From contig NZ_JAGGQP010000023.1 in the NCBI RefSeq assembly GCF_018613235.1, forward strand, positions 124,001-188,000: a stretch of 64,000 nucleotides of DNA. The letters are read 5' to 3'. Made by a program: the position numbers and the translations under genes. Source of the DNA: Bacillus sp. ISL-41 (lineage in GTDB: Bacteria; Bacillota; Bacilli; Bacillales; Cytobacillaceae). The notes beneath the pieces are model-generated. The model saw only the letters and a list, made by a program, of their open reading frames with translations, searched no databases and was not told the origin of the DNA. Of the stretch, positions 1-7,591 are shown in pieces (the first letter of the stretch is position 1; the number at the start of each line of letters is the position of its first letter).

Positions 1-2
1 TC

Positions 3-236
3 CTGATCATAGCATCTTTTATCGTTTGGGTTATGCCTCTGGGAATTCCCTTTTTGCCCATTAGTGGCAAAATGAAAGCAATCAGTATTACAAGCGCTCT
101 CGTCATTGCAGAGGTTTTATTTTGGGTCGGCGCTTTAATGGTAGGTAAAGAGGCCGCGAGAAAAATAAAAAGAGCCTTTAATCCGAAAAACTGGAGAAGT
201 AGAAGGAATGCAGACAGGCAAGAAGGTGGAGAGTAA
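3..236 (+). CDS. Transporter suffix domain-like small membrane protein (5' end outside window)
   Basis: The reading frame is open from the first bases of the window, so this is the 3' part of a gene; an internal ATG at 33 is probably not the start. The visible part has two hydrophobic segments (the first ending near MPLGIPFLPI, the second around ITSALVIAEVLFWVGALMVG) followed by a basic tail with KKAARKIKRAF-like spacing. This matches the small proteins annotated as transporter suffix domain proteins in Bacillaceae, whose function is unknown. I recognise the pattern rather than a catalytic motif. The complete gene would need sequence to the left. Confidence 0.6.
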   Translation: MIIASFIVWVMPLGIPFLPISGKMKAISITSALVIAEVLFWVGALMVGKEAARKIKRAFNPKNWRSRRNADRQEGGE

Positions 237-314
237 GCGGTTGTGCCTGTGAGGCAGTGATGTTGAAATCTTTTTAAAGTTTAGAGAAATATACTTTACA
301 GGGAGTGGATCTGT

Positions 315-518
315 TTGTTTGTTGGCCGGACGTTATATTTATTGGGGATGGCTTTCGTTTTCTTTAGTATTGTTGTACTGATTATGTCTCTTTTTTCAAA
401 TGGCGGCGGAGATTTAATGATTCCAGTATTCGCCTTGCTGAATGGTTTGATTGCCATGGGGGTTGGAGATCTTGTAATAGATGTGAATCATCGGCAAAGG
501 ATTGAAAAGATGAAATAA
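315..518 (+). CDS. Small two-TM hypothetical membrane protein
   Basis: A 67-residue protein starting with TTG, preceded by a GGGAGTGG ribosome site about six bases upstream. It has two hydrophobic stretches (roughly residues 4-26 and 36-56) joined by a short glycine-rich loop, and a basic C-terminal end. The composition fits a small integral membrane protein of unknown role. It is not recognisably related to its neighbours and is probably a single-gene unit. The good ribosome site supports that it is real. Confidence 0.5.
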   Translation: MFVGRTLYLLGMAFVFFSIVVLIMSLFSNGGGDLMIPVFALLNGLIAMGVGDLVIDVNHRQRIEKMK

Positions 519-661
519 ATAGGACGATTCAATTGGGTCAAGGGGACTAAACGGATAGGAGATAATAGGGTTCTAGGTCTCTTGCGGGTAACAAACCAAG
601 CCAGGCGTTCATAGGATAATCAGAATTAAAAGGTGACCTGCCTGGAGGGGGAAGAAGGATT

Positions 662-907
662 ATGATGCCTAATGGAATGAATTTGCAGGGAGCACAAACC
701 GGGCCAATGAATGTGATGGTTGCAGAACCGTATGTCTATTCAGCTCTTTATAAGCTTATTGGAAAAAGAGTCGTCCTTGACACAACGCGTGGATCCGTCA
801 GCGGAATCGTCAGGGATGCCAAGCCTGACCATGTGGTGATCCAGGAGCATGATTCCACCTTTTTTGTCCGGATCCGTGAGATTGTCTGGATTATGCCTGA
901 GACTTGA
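662..907 (+). CDS. yuzF: YuzF family protein (DUF2642)
   Basis: An 81-residue protein preceded by a strong GGAGGGGGAAGAAGG ribosome site. After a short Met/Gly-rich start it has a single small beta-rich domain (about residues 25-80) with the family pattern LIGKRVVLDTTRGSVSG, a DHVV strand and a closing IREIVWIMP. This matches the DUF2642/YuzF group of Bacillus, whose function is unknown; some members are linked to spore-forming species. It is followed directly by a perfect terminator hairpin, so it is likely transcribed alone. Confidence 0.75.
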   Translation: MMPNGMNLQGAQTGPMNVMVAEPYVYSALYKLIGKRVVLDTTRGSVSGIVRDAKPDHVVIQEHDSTFFVRIREIVWIMPET

Positions 908-910
908 GTG

Positions 911-947
911 GAAGCAAAGGGAGTGAGTCCCTTTGCTTCTTTTCATT
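911..947 (+). terminator. Rho-independent terminator after yuzF
   Basis: Perfect 12-bp inverted repeat (GAAGCAAAGGGA / TCCCTTTGCTTC) with a 5-base loop, followed by TTTTCATTT, starting four bases after the stop codon. Confidence 0.85.
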
Positions 948-1027
948 TGTGGATTCTTGTCTATACATAAGGCTCTCCTGGTGAATAGAATATTGGGAGT
1001 GTCTTCATGTAAGGAGGTTAGATGGGA

Positions 1028-1279
1028 ATGAAGCAAGAAAAGACAAACCAGACTTACTCAAACAGGGTGCTACGAGCAGAGTTTGATGATTACTGGAAGA
1101 CCACTGTGACCAAATCGGGCTATGTAAAATATACAGCTTTGAAAAATAAAGCAAGAGTTGACCTGATTCTTTCTGATGGTTCAACCAGGACGGTGTTGTT
1201 CCCTAAGAATGGGTATGTGCTGGTCGGCGGCGGGGGAACAAGCCACTTCAGCAAGCCGCATATTACGATTACTCCGTAA
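1028..1279 (+). CDS. Small hypothetical protein
   Basis: An 83-residue protein with a strong AAGGAGG site at 1011-1017. I chose the ATG at 1028 because the earlier in-frame ATG at 1022 is only four bases from that site. The sequence is polar, with a central strand-rich part (VDLILSDGSTRTVLFP) and a glycine run before an ITITP end. No family recognised. A terminator follows, so it is probably monocistronic. Confidence 0.6.
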   Translation: MKQEKTNQTYSNRVLRAEFDDYWKTTVTKSGYVKYTALKNKARVDLILSDGSTRTVLFPKNGYVLVGGGGTSHFSKPHITITP

Positions 1280-1299
1280 GTTTTATCCAGACGAGAGCC

Positions 1300-1338
1300 A
1301 CACCTCGATTGTTAGATCAATCGCAGGTGTATTTTTTT
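1300..1338 (+). terminator. Terminator hairpin
   Basis: ACACCTCGATTG and CAATCGCAGGTGT pair with one bulged base and are followed by ATTTTTTT. It ends the small gene at 1028. Confidence 0.75.
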
Positions 1339-1389
1339 GAAAAAATCATGGTCTCCCTGCTATTCATAACGTTGTGGCTTGGATTTCAA

Positions 1390-2130
1390 TCAGTGCTTCC
1401 TAAACAATCCGAATAAAACCCAGACCAAAATGATTCCGGCCAAGACATAGGAAGTAATGCTGACTGCTTGGTGGGAGGCCGCGTTCTTCACTCCGATTCC
1501 GATAAAGGCCCACACGAATACGAGCGGATAGATACGATCTTCATTTTTATGGTGAAAATAAATAGCCAGGAGTGTGGCAACCACGAGCATGATCAGTGTC
1601 CAGGCGACATCTGAAAGACCGAATCCATTCCATTCGATATGTTTCAAGTAATAGCTGATATTGGCGATGGTGGCGACGCTGATCCATCCGAGATAGACAG
1701 AAAAGGGAAGAAGATCCCACACAGAATGGTCTTCATTTTTGATGAGATGATAAAGCTTGATAAGAGTCACCAGCAGACCAATCATCACAAATACCGTAAG
1801 CAGGAAGAACTCGTAATGCCATAAAAGGATCCAGGCGATATTTAAGACAGAACTTAGTACATAAAGCGGAGTGGCCTTTTGATAACCCGGCAAATTTCTT
1901 CTTGAAGCAGGAAACTGCCTGATTGTCCAAATAAACAATAAGAAATAAATCAATCCCCAAATCCCAAAAACATATCCAGCAGGAGTGAATAAAACATCCA
2001 GCCTATTTGAAATCTCTCCCGTTGTCTGCCCGTTGATCGGAAGGATATTTGCAAGGGCATTGACCAGCACCACAAGCACCGTGGCAAGCAGATTCAAGAA
2101 AAACCGTCCCATTCTCATCCCAGCCTTCAT
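1390..2130 (-). CDS. TspO/MBR-like tryptophan-rich sensory protein
   Basis: A 246-residue integral membrane protein with about seven hydrophobic helices. Near residues 48-70 it has FTPAGYVFGIWGLIYFLLF, the characteristic W/Y-rich segment of tryptophan-rich sensory proteins related to TspO. The many Trp residues (W58, W68, W100 region, W143, W149) support this. The family binds porphyrins or other hydrophobic ligands in some members; the role here is not known. The start is uncertain, because the first ATG has no clear ribosome site and the Met at residue 5 or 7 could be used. It is transcribed toward the terminator region at 1340. Confidence 0.7.
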   Translation of the reverse strand: MKAGMRMGRFFLNLLATVLVVLVNALANILPINGQTTGEISNRLDVLFTPAGYVFGIWGLIYFLLFIWTIRQFPASRRNLPGYQKATPLYVLSSVLNIAWILLWHYEFFLLTVFVMIGLLVTLIKLYHLIKNEDHSVWDLLPFSVYLGWISVATIANISYYLKHIEWNGFGLSDVAWTLIMLVVATLLAIYFHHKNEDRIYPLVFVWAFIGIGVKNAASHQAVSITSYVLAGIILVWVLFGLFRKH

Positions 2131-2393
2131 TTTAGTAGTTTATTCATCCTATTCCACTTCAGAAAAGTGCATAACTACATTTAGCCTCTGGGCAGGTAGA
2201 TAAACATACCGATGTGTTTATGCTGAGGTACCGCCCTACCTTCTATCCTTTGTTTTGCTGGTATGCCATCAAATGGTCCCATTATATTCCATATATAGGT
2301 CTCAAGGCTGATTACAAGTTAAAGCCCCAGGCTGTTAAATGAAGCTGGGGATTGCCTTATGATTAACCTATAATCAATTGGAGGCGAAAGAAA

Positions 2394-3107
2394 ATGAAAA
2401 AAGTAATGGGGTTGGGTTTGGCGGCATTATCGGCTGTTTTGGTACTGTCTGGGTGCAATAACACAATTTTTGCCAGTGATGAACGTGACAATGAAATCGT
2501 TGTGGAGAAGGATCGGGCAAAGGAGCTTGAAGTTGTTCTGAATTTCGGCGCCGGGGAGATGGATGTTGCGGCCGGTGGCAATGAATGGGTAAGTGGCAAT
2601 GCAATCTATGAACCTGAAAAGATGAAGCCTGAAGTTTCCTATGATTTAGACGGAAAAGTAGGAAAGGTTAAGATTTCACAGCCGGATCATTTTAAAATCG
2701 GAAAGATGAAGAATGAATGGGACCTGAAAATCAACAAAGATGTTCCAGTGGATCTTGTCGTCAATGCTGGGGCATCGGAAACGGATCTTGATTTAAAAGG
2801 AGTTCAGCTTTCAAACCTTGAGGTGAATGCAGGGGTCGGTAAAATAACCGTGGATCTCGGCGGAGACTGGAAAGAAAGCTTTGATGCCAGGATTTCATCT
2901 GGAGTCGGGCAGATGACCGTGATCCTTCCAAAAGATACTGGAATAAGAATTCACGCACAAAAAGGCATAGGTTCATCATCCTTTGAAGATTTAATTTCAA
3001 AAGGAGATGGAGTTTATGTGAATAAAGCTTATGAAGATGCAAAAGTGAAGATCGATCTGGAGGCAGACTTAGGTGTTGGCGAAGTTACATTCAAAACGGA
3101 GAAATAA
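2394..3107 (+). CDS. Toast-rack family lipoprotein
   Basis: A 237-residue secreted lipoprotein with a GGAGG ribosome site. The signal peptide (MKKVMGLGLAALSAVLVLSGC) ends in a lipobox LSGC, so Cys20 or 21 should be lipidated. The mature part has an N-terminal charged segment then repeated strand-turn units with LNFGAGEMDVA, VVNAGASETDLDL and SGVGQMTVILP. Repeated GAG/GVG motifs of this kind mark the toast-rack (DUF2154/DUF4097-like) beta-solenoid. Such proteins are often near envelope stress or LiaF-type genes, but no such neighbour is present here. The function is unknown. Confidence 0.8.
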   Translation: MKKVMGLGLAALSAVLVLSGCNNTIFASDERDNEIVVEKDRAKELEVVLNFGAGEMDVAAGGNEWVSGNAIYEPEKMKPEVSYDLDGKVGKVKISQPDHFKIGKMKNEWDLKINKDVPVDLVVNAGASETDLDLKGVQLSNLEVNAGVGKITVDLGGDWKESFDARISSGVGQMTVILPKDTGIRIHAQKGIGSSSFEDLISKGDGVYVNKAYEDAKVKIDLEADLGVGEVTFKTEK

Positions 3108-3114
3108 TTGTGCA

Positions 3115-3180
3115 AAGGGACGGGATCTGGTTTCATCATTCGTAAAGAATGGTGGAAATGCGGAGGGGACCGTCCCTATG
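3115..3180. repeat. REP-like element of the GGGACGGTTC family (degenerate)
   Basis: An AAGGGACGGGATCTGG half and a GGGGACCGTCCCTATGG half lie about 35 bases apart. They resemble the paired elements found throughout the window. The open frame through this region (3108-3380) has a TTG start with no ribosome site and reads through the repeat, so I do not treat it as a gene. Confidence 0.5.
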
Positions 3181-3468
3181 GCTTTTTAATCAAACGGTTG
3201 ATTAAGATCAACAATGCTTTTTTTCAGAAGCCATCACATTACTCTAAAGGAATTACACAGGATATCGAGCAGCTGATGGATCAAGATGTTTACCCGAAAT
3301 ACGCAGTTGATCCGGAAAACATCGAGAAGGTTTGGGGCCTATGTGTCAGCTTGACGAGCAATCCTGTAAGCAGGGTATAGGAAGAAGAAGGCTGCTGAAA
3401 TGAAACCTTTTCAGAGTATAAGCGTAACATTAGATAGGTCCCAACGCTGAATGCTCAGGAGGTACATT

Positions 3469-3777
3469 ATGGTTGTGACGATTTTTTTCACCGTGGTTAT
3501 CTTGATTCCGATCTATGGCTTGCTGATTTGGACGTATAATAGTCCGGAAGAAAGCATCTTGTTCGGCAGTCGCTGGATGTATAAAGAGGAACCGGAAATA
3601 TCGAGTAAAGCCATCCGCTATACTAGGTTCATCGCAATGGCTTCTATGATTGCGATTCCTTTTGCAGTCGTAAGTCTCCTCCTCGAAATCTATGTGCTTA
3701 GATTAGTATTAGTCGTGATTCCGATTGTGATGATATTTGGAGCTCTTAAAATATTCACTGATGAGAAAGATCAGTAA
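3469..3777 (+). CDS. Three-TM hypothetical membrane protein
   Basis: A 102-residue protein. The ATG at 3469 is chosen because CAGGAGG lies seven bases upstream; an upstream in-frame TTG lacks a site. Hydrophobic helices lie at about 3-23, 51-70 and 73-92, with a charged loop (FGSRWMYKEEPEISSK) between the first and second and a DEKDQ tail. No family recognised, but the layout fits a small multi-pass membrane protein. A terminator follows. Confidence 0.6.
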   Translation: MVVTIFFTVVILIPIYGLLIWTYNSPEESILFGSRWMYKEEPEISSKAIRYTRFIAMASMIAIPFAVVSLLLEIYVLRLVLVVIPIVMIFGALKIFTDEKDQ

Positions 3778-3780
3778 ACT

Positions 3781-3813
3781 GGCGTGATCCGGGGAGGATT
3801 CGCGCCTTTTTTG
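3781..3813 (+). terminator. Terminator
   Basis: GGCGTGATCC and GGATTCGCGCC form an imperfect stem followed by TTTTTTGTTG, just after the stop at 3777. Confidence 0.65.
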
Positions 3814-3852
3814 TTGTATTAGATTCATTAAAAGGATTTGGAGGAGAAGAAT

Positions 3853-4230
3853 ATGACACTGCAGGTGGGAGATATCATAACGTTTGAGCGGACTTTTACA
3901 TTAAGGGATGTTGAGTTGTTCACAGAGATTTCAGGAGATGAGGGAATCCATCATCTGACTCCGGATGAACAGGGCAGGCTGGTTGTCCAGGGTTTGCTGA
4001 CAGCCACACTGCCGACCAAAGTAGGTGGTGACCACAATGTGCTTGCCCGGAATATGACCTTCGAGTTCCTTCGGCCAGTTTTTACAGGGGATACCATCAT
4101 ATGTGAAGTGAAAATAGAGAGATACGAAAAGCAGGAAAAGGATCGGACTGCTATTCGAGCGACCTTCATTTGTACCAATCAGAATGAAAAAGAAGTGCTG
4201 ACCGGGGAGTTTTCCGGGGTGATTCTATAA
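3853..4230 (+). CDS. MaoC/hot-dog fold dehydratase-like protein
   Basis: A 125-residue protein. The ATG at 3853 follows a GGAGG at 3841-3845. It has the layout of single hot-dog MaoC-like enoyl-CoA hydratases: an N-terminal RTFTLRDVELFTEISGD helix, a VQGLLTATLP segment where the family usually has HG(M)L, a FLRPVFTGDTI motif, then closing beta strands. The catalytic Asp of the D-x4-H pair could be the GDEGIHH segment near residues 25-31. The substrate cannot be read from sequence. It is a stand-alone gene just ahead of a GNAT gene. Confidence 0.7.
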   Translation: MTLQVGDIITFERTFTLRDVELFTEISGDEGIHHLTPDEQGRLVVQGLLTATLPTKVGGDHNVLARNMTFEFLRPVFTGDTIICEVKIERYEKQEKDRTAIRATFICTNQNEKEVLTGEFSGVIL

Positions 4231-4278
4231 CTCTGACAAGGTGTGTTAAATTTTAACAAGAAGGACTTGGTGGGTAAG

Positions 4279-4782
4279 ATGGAAGATTCTATAAAAATAG
4301 AGAAAATGCGCTCAGTTGATTGGGAAGAGGTAAGAGCAATCTACCTTGAGGGTATTGCGACAGGGCATGCTACTTTCCAAAAGGAGGCACCTTCCTGGGA
4401 GGAATGGGATTCCGGTCATGACGCGGAATGCCGGATTGTTGCGCGTGTGGATAGAGATGTTGTGGGGTGGGCTGCGTTAAGTCCTGTATCAAGCAGGAGT
4501 GTGTACGCAGGTGTTGGAGAAGTGAGTGTGTATGTTGGTCAGAGATATAATGGAAAAGGGATTGGCGGTTTACTATTAAAATCTTTGATTGAATTAAGTG
4601 AGCAGAATGGCTTTTGGACATTGCAATCTAGTATTTTTCCTGAAAACGAAGGAAGTATTAAATTACATAAAAACCATGGCTTTCGAGAAGTGGGAAGGCG
4701 AGAGAGGATTGGCAAGTTGGATGGTATATGGCGTGATACAATCCTTTTGGAAAGAAGAAGCAGGATAGCAGGAGAAAAATAA
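4279..4782 (+). CDS. GNAT N-acetyltransferase, phosphinothricin/methionine-sulfoximine type
   Basis: A 167-residue protein covering the whole GNAT domain. Its start region IYLEGIATGHATFQKEAPSW is typical of the Pat/Bar-like branch that acetylates phosphinothricin or methionine sulfoximine. Acetyl-CoA binding is shown by VSVYVGQRYNGKGIGGLLL (Q/R-x-x-G-x-G/A), and NEGSIKLHKNHGF is the usual C-terminal signature. The ATG at 4279 has a moderate GGTGGG site; a TTG further upstream is less likely. The true substrate is uncertain. Confidence 0.75.
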   Translation: MEDSIKIEKMRSVDWEEVRAIYLEGIATGHATFQKEAPSWEEWDSGHDAECRIVARVDRDVVGWAALSPVSSRSVYAGVGEVSVYVGQRYNGKGIGGLLLKSLIELSEQNGFWTLQSSIFPENEGSIKLHKNHGFREVGRRERIGKLDGIWRDTILLERRSRIAGEK

Positions 4783-4903
4783 TAGTTGTTGCTTTCTCGC
4801 GTAATATATTTCAATCTGATAACAATTACTTAAAAACTTCCCTTTTAATTCGAAGAATGTGATAATATGACGGACAAGTTAAGTGAAAGGGGATTATCTT
4901 TTT

Positions 4904-5602
4904 ATGATGAAGCGCATTTTAACAGGAATTCTTTTATTGAGCGTTGCCGTCCTTGTGCTGGGCGCATGCAGCAATGATAGCTCAAAAGGGAATACTGAGA
5001 AAGAAAATAAAAAAGATTTGGTTGCGAAAGTAGATGGGGAAGGCATTTCTAAGCAGCAATATGAAAAAGAGCTGGAGGCCATGAAAGCAACTTATGAACA
5101 ACAGGGCATGCCGGCAGATCAGATGGACAGCAAGCAAAAGGAAGAACTGGAAAAGTCCGTTCTGGATCAAATGATCAATGCAGAGCTGCTGCTCCAGACA
5201 GCTGAGAAGGATGGCATTTCGATTGAAGATAAAGAAGTCGATGCAGAGCTGGAAAATATCAAAGGCAACTTCGAAGATGATAAACAGTTCGAAGAAGCAC
5301 TGAAAAAGAATGAAATGACCGAGAAAGAGCTAAAGAGTCAGCTGAAAAAGCAACTGACTGTCAACAAGTACTTAGACAGCAAGATTGGCAAGGTTGAAGC
5401 AACTGACAAGGAAATCCAGGCCATGTATGATCAATATAAACAGCTGGCACAAGCCCAAGAACAAGAGCCCGAAGCATTAGAGAAGATCAAGCCACAGCTT
5501 GAGCAGCAGGTTCTCTCAGAAAAAGAAAACGAGAAAATCAGCAAGCTGATTGAAGATCTACGCAAAGAGAATGAAGATAAAATTGAGATCATTAAAGCAT
5601 AG
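4904..5602 (+). CDS. SurA N-terminal domain lipoprotein (PrsA-like, no PPIase domain)
   Basis: A 232-residue lipoprotein with an AAAGGGG site before ATG ATG. The signal peptide ends in a lipobox (VLGAC), followed by a serine/lysine-rich linker. Residues about 45-165 show the SurA_N helical chaperone pattern (VAKVDGEGISKQQYEKEL, then LDQMINAELLLQTAEKDGI). The C-terminal part is a long charged helix. The parvulin prolyl isomerase domain of full PrsA (about 290 residues) is absent. It probably acts as an extracytoplasmic chaperone anchored to the membrane. A terminator follows. Confidence 0.75.
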   Translation: MMKRILTGILLLSVAVLVLGACSNDSSKGNTEKENKKDLVAKVDGEGISKQQYEKELEAMKATYEQQGMPADQMDSKQKEELEKSVLDQMINAELLLQTAEKDGISIEDKEVDAELENIKGNFEDDKQFEEALKKNEMTEKELKSQLKKQLTVNKYLDSKIGKVEATDKEIQAMYDQYKQLAQAQEQEPEALEKIKPQLEQQVLSEKENEKISKLIEDLRKENEDKIEIIKA

Positions 5603-5607
5603 AATTA

Positions 5608-5645
5608 CATGAAAAAGAGGATAGGCAGATGCCTGTCCTCTTTCA
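5608..5645 (+). terminator. Terminator after the SurA-N lipoprotein gene
   Basis: AAAGAGGATAGGC and GCCTGTCCTCTTT form a 13-bp stem with one G-T pair, followed by CATTTGTTCT. It could serve both the plus-strand gene and the convergent SDR gene. Confidence 0.7.
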
Positions 5646-5678
5646 TTTGTTCTCTATTCTTTGGGACTGAATGGAACA

Positions 5679-6437
5679 TTAATAAGCAGTCCAGCCAGCG
5701 TCAGCTGTGATGACTGTTCCATTTACAAAGCTTGATTCATCTGAAGCAAGAAACAATGCAGCTTTTGCGATTTCGGCTGCTTTGCCGATTCGTGGGTTCA
5801 GGGCCAGTCCAGGCTGGGTGCGGCCCATTCCGAATTCGCTGATGCCTGTCATGGATGCGCTGATGTTTGTTTCAACAGCACCAGGTGCAATCGCATTGCA
5901 GCGGATGCCTTTTTGCGCATACATGAATCCAGTATTCTTGGTGAATCCAACAACTGCATGCTTGGAAGCTGTGTAAGCTGCGCCAGCTCGGGCACCTTGT
6001 AATCCGCCGGCAGAAGCGACGTTGATGATAACGCCTTGCTCTTTTTCCAGGAAGATTGGAAGAACCTTTCTAGTTGCGCGCATCACGCTCGTCGTATTGA
6101 CCGCGAAAATTCGCTCCCAGTTGTCGTCCTTGATTTCACCAGCTGGCTCGAAGTTGTCCATAATCCCGGCGTTATTTACTAGAATATCAACAGTTCCATA
6201 AGTCTCTACTGCTGTATCGATTAAATTTTGAATGTCTTCTTCCTTCGCTACATTGGCCATTACAGAGGTCGCTGTACCTCCAGCAGATTGGATTTCTTCC
6301 ACTGTTTTAGCCGCTGCCTCGGCGTTAATATCCGATACTACGACCTTTGCCCCTTCTTTTGCATAAAGCACGGCAATTTCCTTTCCCATCCCGGATGCTG
6401 CGCCTGTAACGATCGCTACCTTATCTTGAAGTCTCAT
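5679..6437 (-). CDS. SDR family NAD(P)-dependent oxidoreductase
   Basis: A 252-residue classical short-chain dehydrogenase, preceded on its strand by GGGAGGA. It has the TGxxxGxG cofactor motif (TGAASGMG, residues 11-18), NNAG at 88-91, Ser142, Tyr155 and Lys159 (YTASK), and the AIAPGAVET segment that follows the active site. Asp36 after the second strand suggests a preference for NAD(H). The length and C-terminal DAGWTAY match 3-oxoacyl-ACP reductase and glucose 1-dehydrogenase annotations, but the substrate is unknown. It is divergent from the TetR gene at 6630, which probably controls it through inverted repeats in between. Confidence 0.85.
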   Translation of the reverse strand: MRLQDKVAIVTGAASGMGKEIAVLYAKEGAKVVVSDINAEAAAKTVEEIQSAGGTATSVMANVAKEEDIQNLIDTAVETYGTVDILVNNAGIMDNFEPAGEIKDDNWERIFAVNTTSVMRATRKVLPIFLEKEQGVIINVASAGGLQGARAGAAYTASKHAVVGFTKNTGFMYAQKGIRCNAIAPGAVETNISASMTGISEFGMGRTQPGLALNPRIGKAAEIAKAALFLASDESSFVNGTVITADAGWTAY

Positions 6438-6460
6438 TTCAATTCCTCCCTTTTAAAAAG

Positions 6461-6483
6461 TGTTGAATCCCCATTATTCAACA
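6461..6483. promoter_or_regulatory. Inverted repeat, candidate TetR operator 1
   Basis: TGTTGAAT and ATTCAACA flank a 7-base centre, a perfect 8-bp palindrome just upstream of the SDR ribosome site. Its position between a TetR gene and a divergent enzyme gene suggests repressor binding. Confidence 0.55.
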
Positions 6484-6504
6484 GATGTTGATTAAGCAAC
6501 ATCT
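6483..6504. promoter_or_regulatory. Inverted repeat, candidate TetR operator 2
   Basis: AGATGTTG and CAACATCT are perfect 8-bp arms around ATTAAG and directly abut the first repeat. A TATAAT-like stretch follows at 6509-6517. Confidence 0.5.
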
Positions 6505-6584
6505 ATCTATAGTATAATAACCAAGGAAGAAACGCTTCAATCGGCAAAGAAAGCGATATTTGTTTAATAATGAACACCATGCCC

Positions 6585-6602
6585 CAATAATGAATATTAT
6601 TG
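6585..6602. promoter_or_regulatory. Inverted repeat, candidate TetR operator 3
   Basis: CAATAAT and ATTATTG surround GAAT as perfect 7-bp arms. The AATAATGAA core also occurs at about 6566 and, inverted, in the first repeat. It lies 27 bases before the TetR start, so autoregulation is plausible. Confidence 0.5.
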
Positions 6603-6629
6603 CATTTTATTGAACAAAGAGGTGGTTAT

Positions 6630-7232
6630 ATGTCCGTTAAAAGTGACTATATAGACAGAAGGATCTTGAAATCCAAGAGGGCTCTGAAAGAAGCATTGAT
6701 TTCCTTGATGAAAATGAAAGAGTTCAAGGAGATTACCGTAAAAGATCTTGTTCAGGGTGCCGATTTGAACCGGGGCACTTTTTACAAGCATTATCAGTAC
6801 AAAGAGGACCTGCTGAACGAAATCATCGACGATGTCATCACCGACCTGATCGAATCCTATCGTGAACCATATATAAACAAAGAAAACTTTGAAGTGGACA
6901 AGCTGACAACCTCCGCAATCAAAGTGTTTGATCATGTCAGCCAATACAGTGATTTTTACTCCCTGATTGTCCAATCCACAACACTGACAGGATTTCAGCA
7001 TAAAATGACCAAGGTATTGAAAGAACTCACCCTGAAGGACCTAAGCGATCAAATTAAGAATGAGAAAATCAACAAGGAATTACACGCCAGCTACCAGGCA
7101 TTTGCGATTGCCGGGTTGATCATCGAATGGATTGAAGGAGGCTATAAATACAGCTCGCATTATATGGCAGAACAGCTGCTGGAAATCATAAAGTATAACA
7201 GCTCGAACGCTGTATTCAGGCCGAATGGATAG
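6630..7232 (+). CDS. TetR/AcrR family transcriptional regulator
   Basis: A 200-residue regulator starting at ATG 6630 behind AGAGGTGG. The N-terminal helix-turn-helix lies at about residues 10-55 (KRALKEALISLMKMKEFKEI, then TVKDLVQGADLNRGTFYKHY), where GTFYKHY is the TetR recognition helix. The C-terminal half is the helical ligand and dimer domain, of the DhaS/YfiR-like C-terminal type. It is divergent from the SDR gene with three inverted repeats between them, so it likely represses that gene and itself. The inducer is unknown. Confidence 0.85.
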   Translation: MSVKSDYIDRRILKSKRALKEALISLMKMKEFKEITVKDLVQGADLNRGTFYKHYQYKEDLLNEIIDDVITDLIESYREPYINKENFEVDKLTTSAIKVFDHVSQYSDFYSLIVQSTTLTGFQHKMTKVLKELTLKDLSDQIKNEKINKELHASYQAFAIAGLIIEWIEGGYKYSSHYMAEQLLEIIKYNSSNAVFRPNG

Positions 7233-7268
7233 AAGAAACAAGGCTGTATGTTCTTCGATAGGATTCAT

Positions 7269-7312
7269 TTTAACCGCTGAGAGCTTTAGGCTCTTAGCGG
7301 TTTTCTTTTTGA
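7269..7312 (+). terminator. Terminator after the TetR gene
   Basis: AACCGCTGAGAGC and GCTCTTAGCGGTT pair with one G-T pair around TTTAG, followed by TTCTTTTT. Confidence 0.8.
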
Positions 7313-7382
7313 AAAAACAATTGATTTCCTCAATTCCGATATATTGCGATATTTTACCTTGAGCCAGCCTGAACAGCGATGA

Positions 7383-7538
7383 GGGCAACTTAATGGCCCA
7401 TATCTTCAAAATGTTACCGCTTCCATTCACTATCTCGGCCATATGCTCACGAATGGCAGGATATCCCTTGAAACTGTTTTTGAGGATGTTACCATTAATA
7501 ACGTTGGCAAAAGAGAAACGGTATACGAACACTTTTGA
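7383..7538 (+). pseudogene. Possible 3' remnant of a protein gene upstream of proB
   Basis: In the 280-base gap before proB one frame stays open for 51 codons to a TGA and has protein-like composition. Examples are SIHYLGHMLTNGRISLE and VFEDVTINNVGKRETVYEHF. There is an upstream stop in frame but no usable start or ribosome site. I read it as the end of a decayed gene; the family is not recognised. The alternative is chance, since the gap is short. Confidence 0.3.
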
Positions 7539-7591
7539 ATGAGTGAGGGTTCCTTCTGTAGTAGACGGACGGATTCACAAGGAGGTATTGG

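Noticed and set aside
3108-3380. A 90-codon frame after the toast-rack gene
   Set aside because: TTG start without a ribosome site, directly at the previous stop, and it reads through a REP-like repeat.
7080-7532. A 150-codon minus-strand frame over the TetR end
   Set aside because: It is antisense to the TetR gene and its terminator and has no ribosome site.
7313-7591. A T-box or other riboswitch before proBA
   Set aside because: No AGGGTGGNACCGCG-like T-box sequence or other known aptamer core could be found in the leader.
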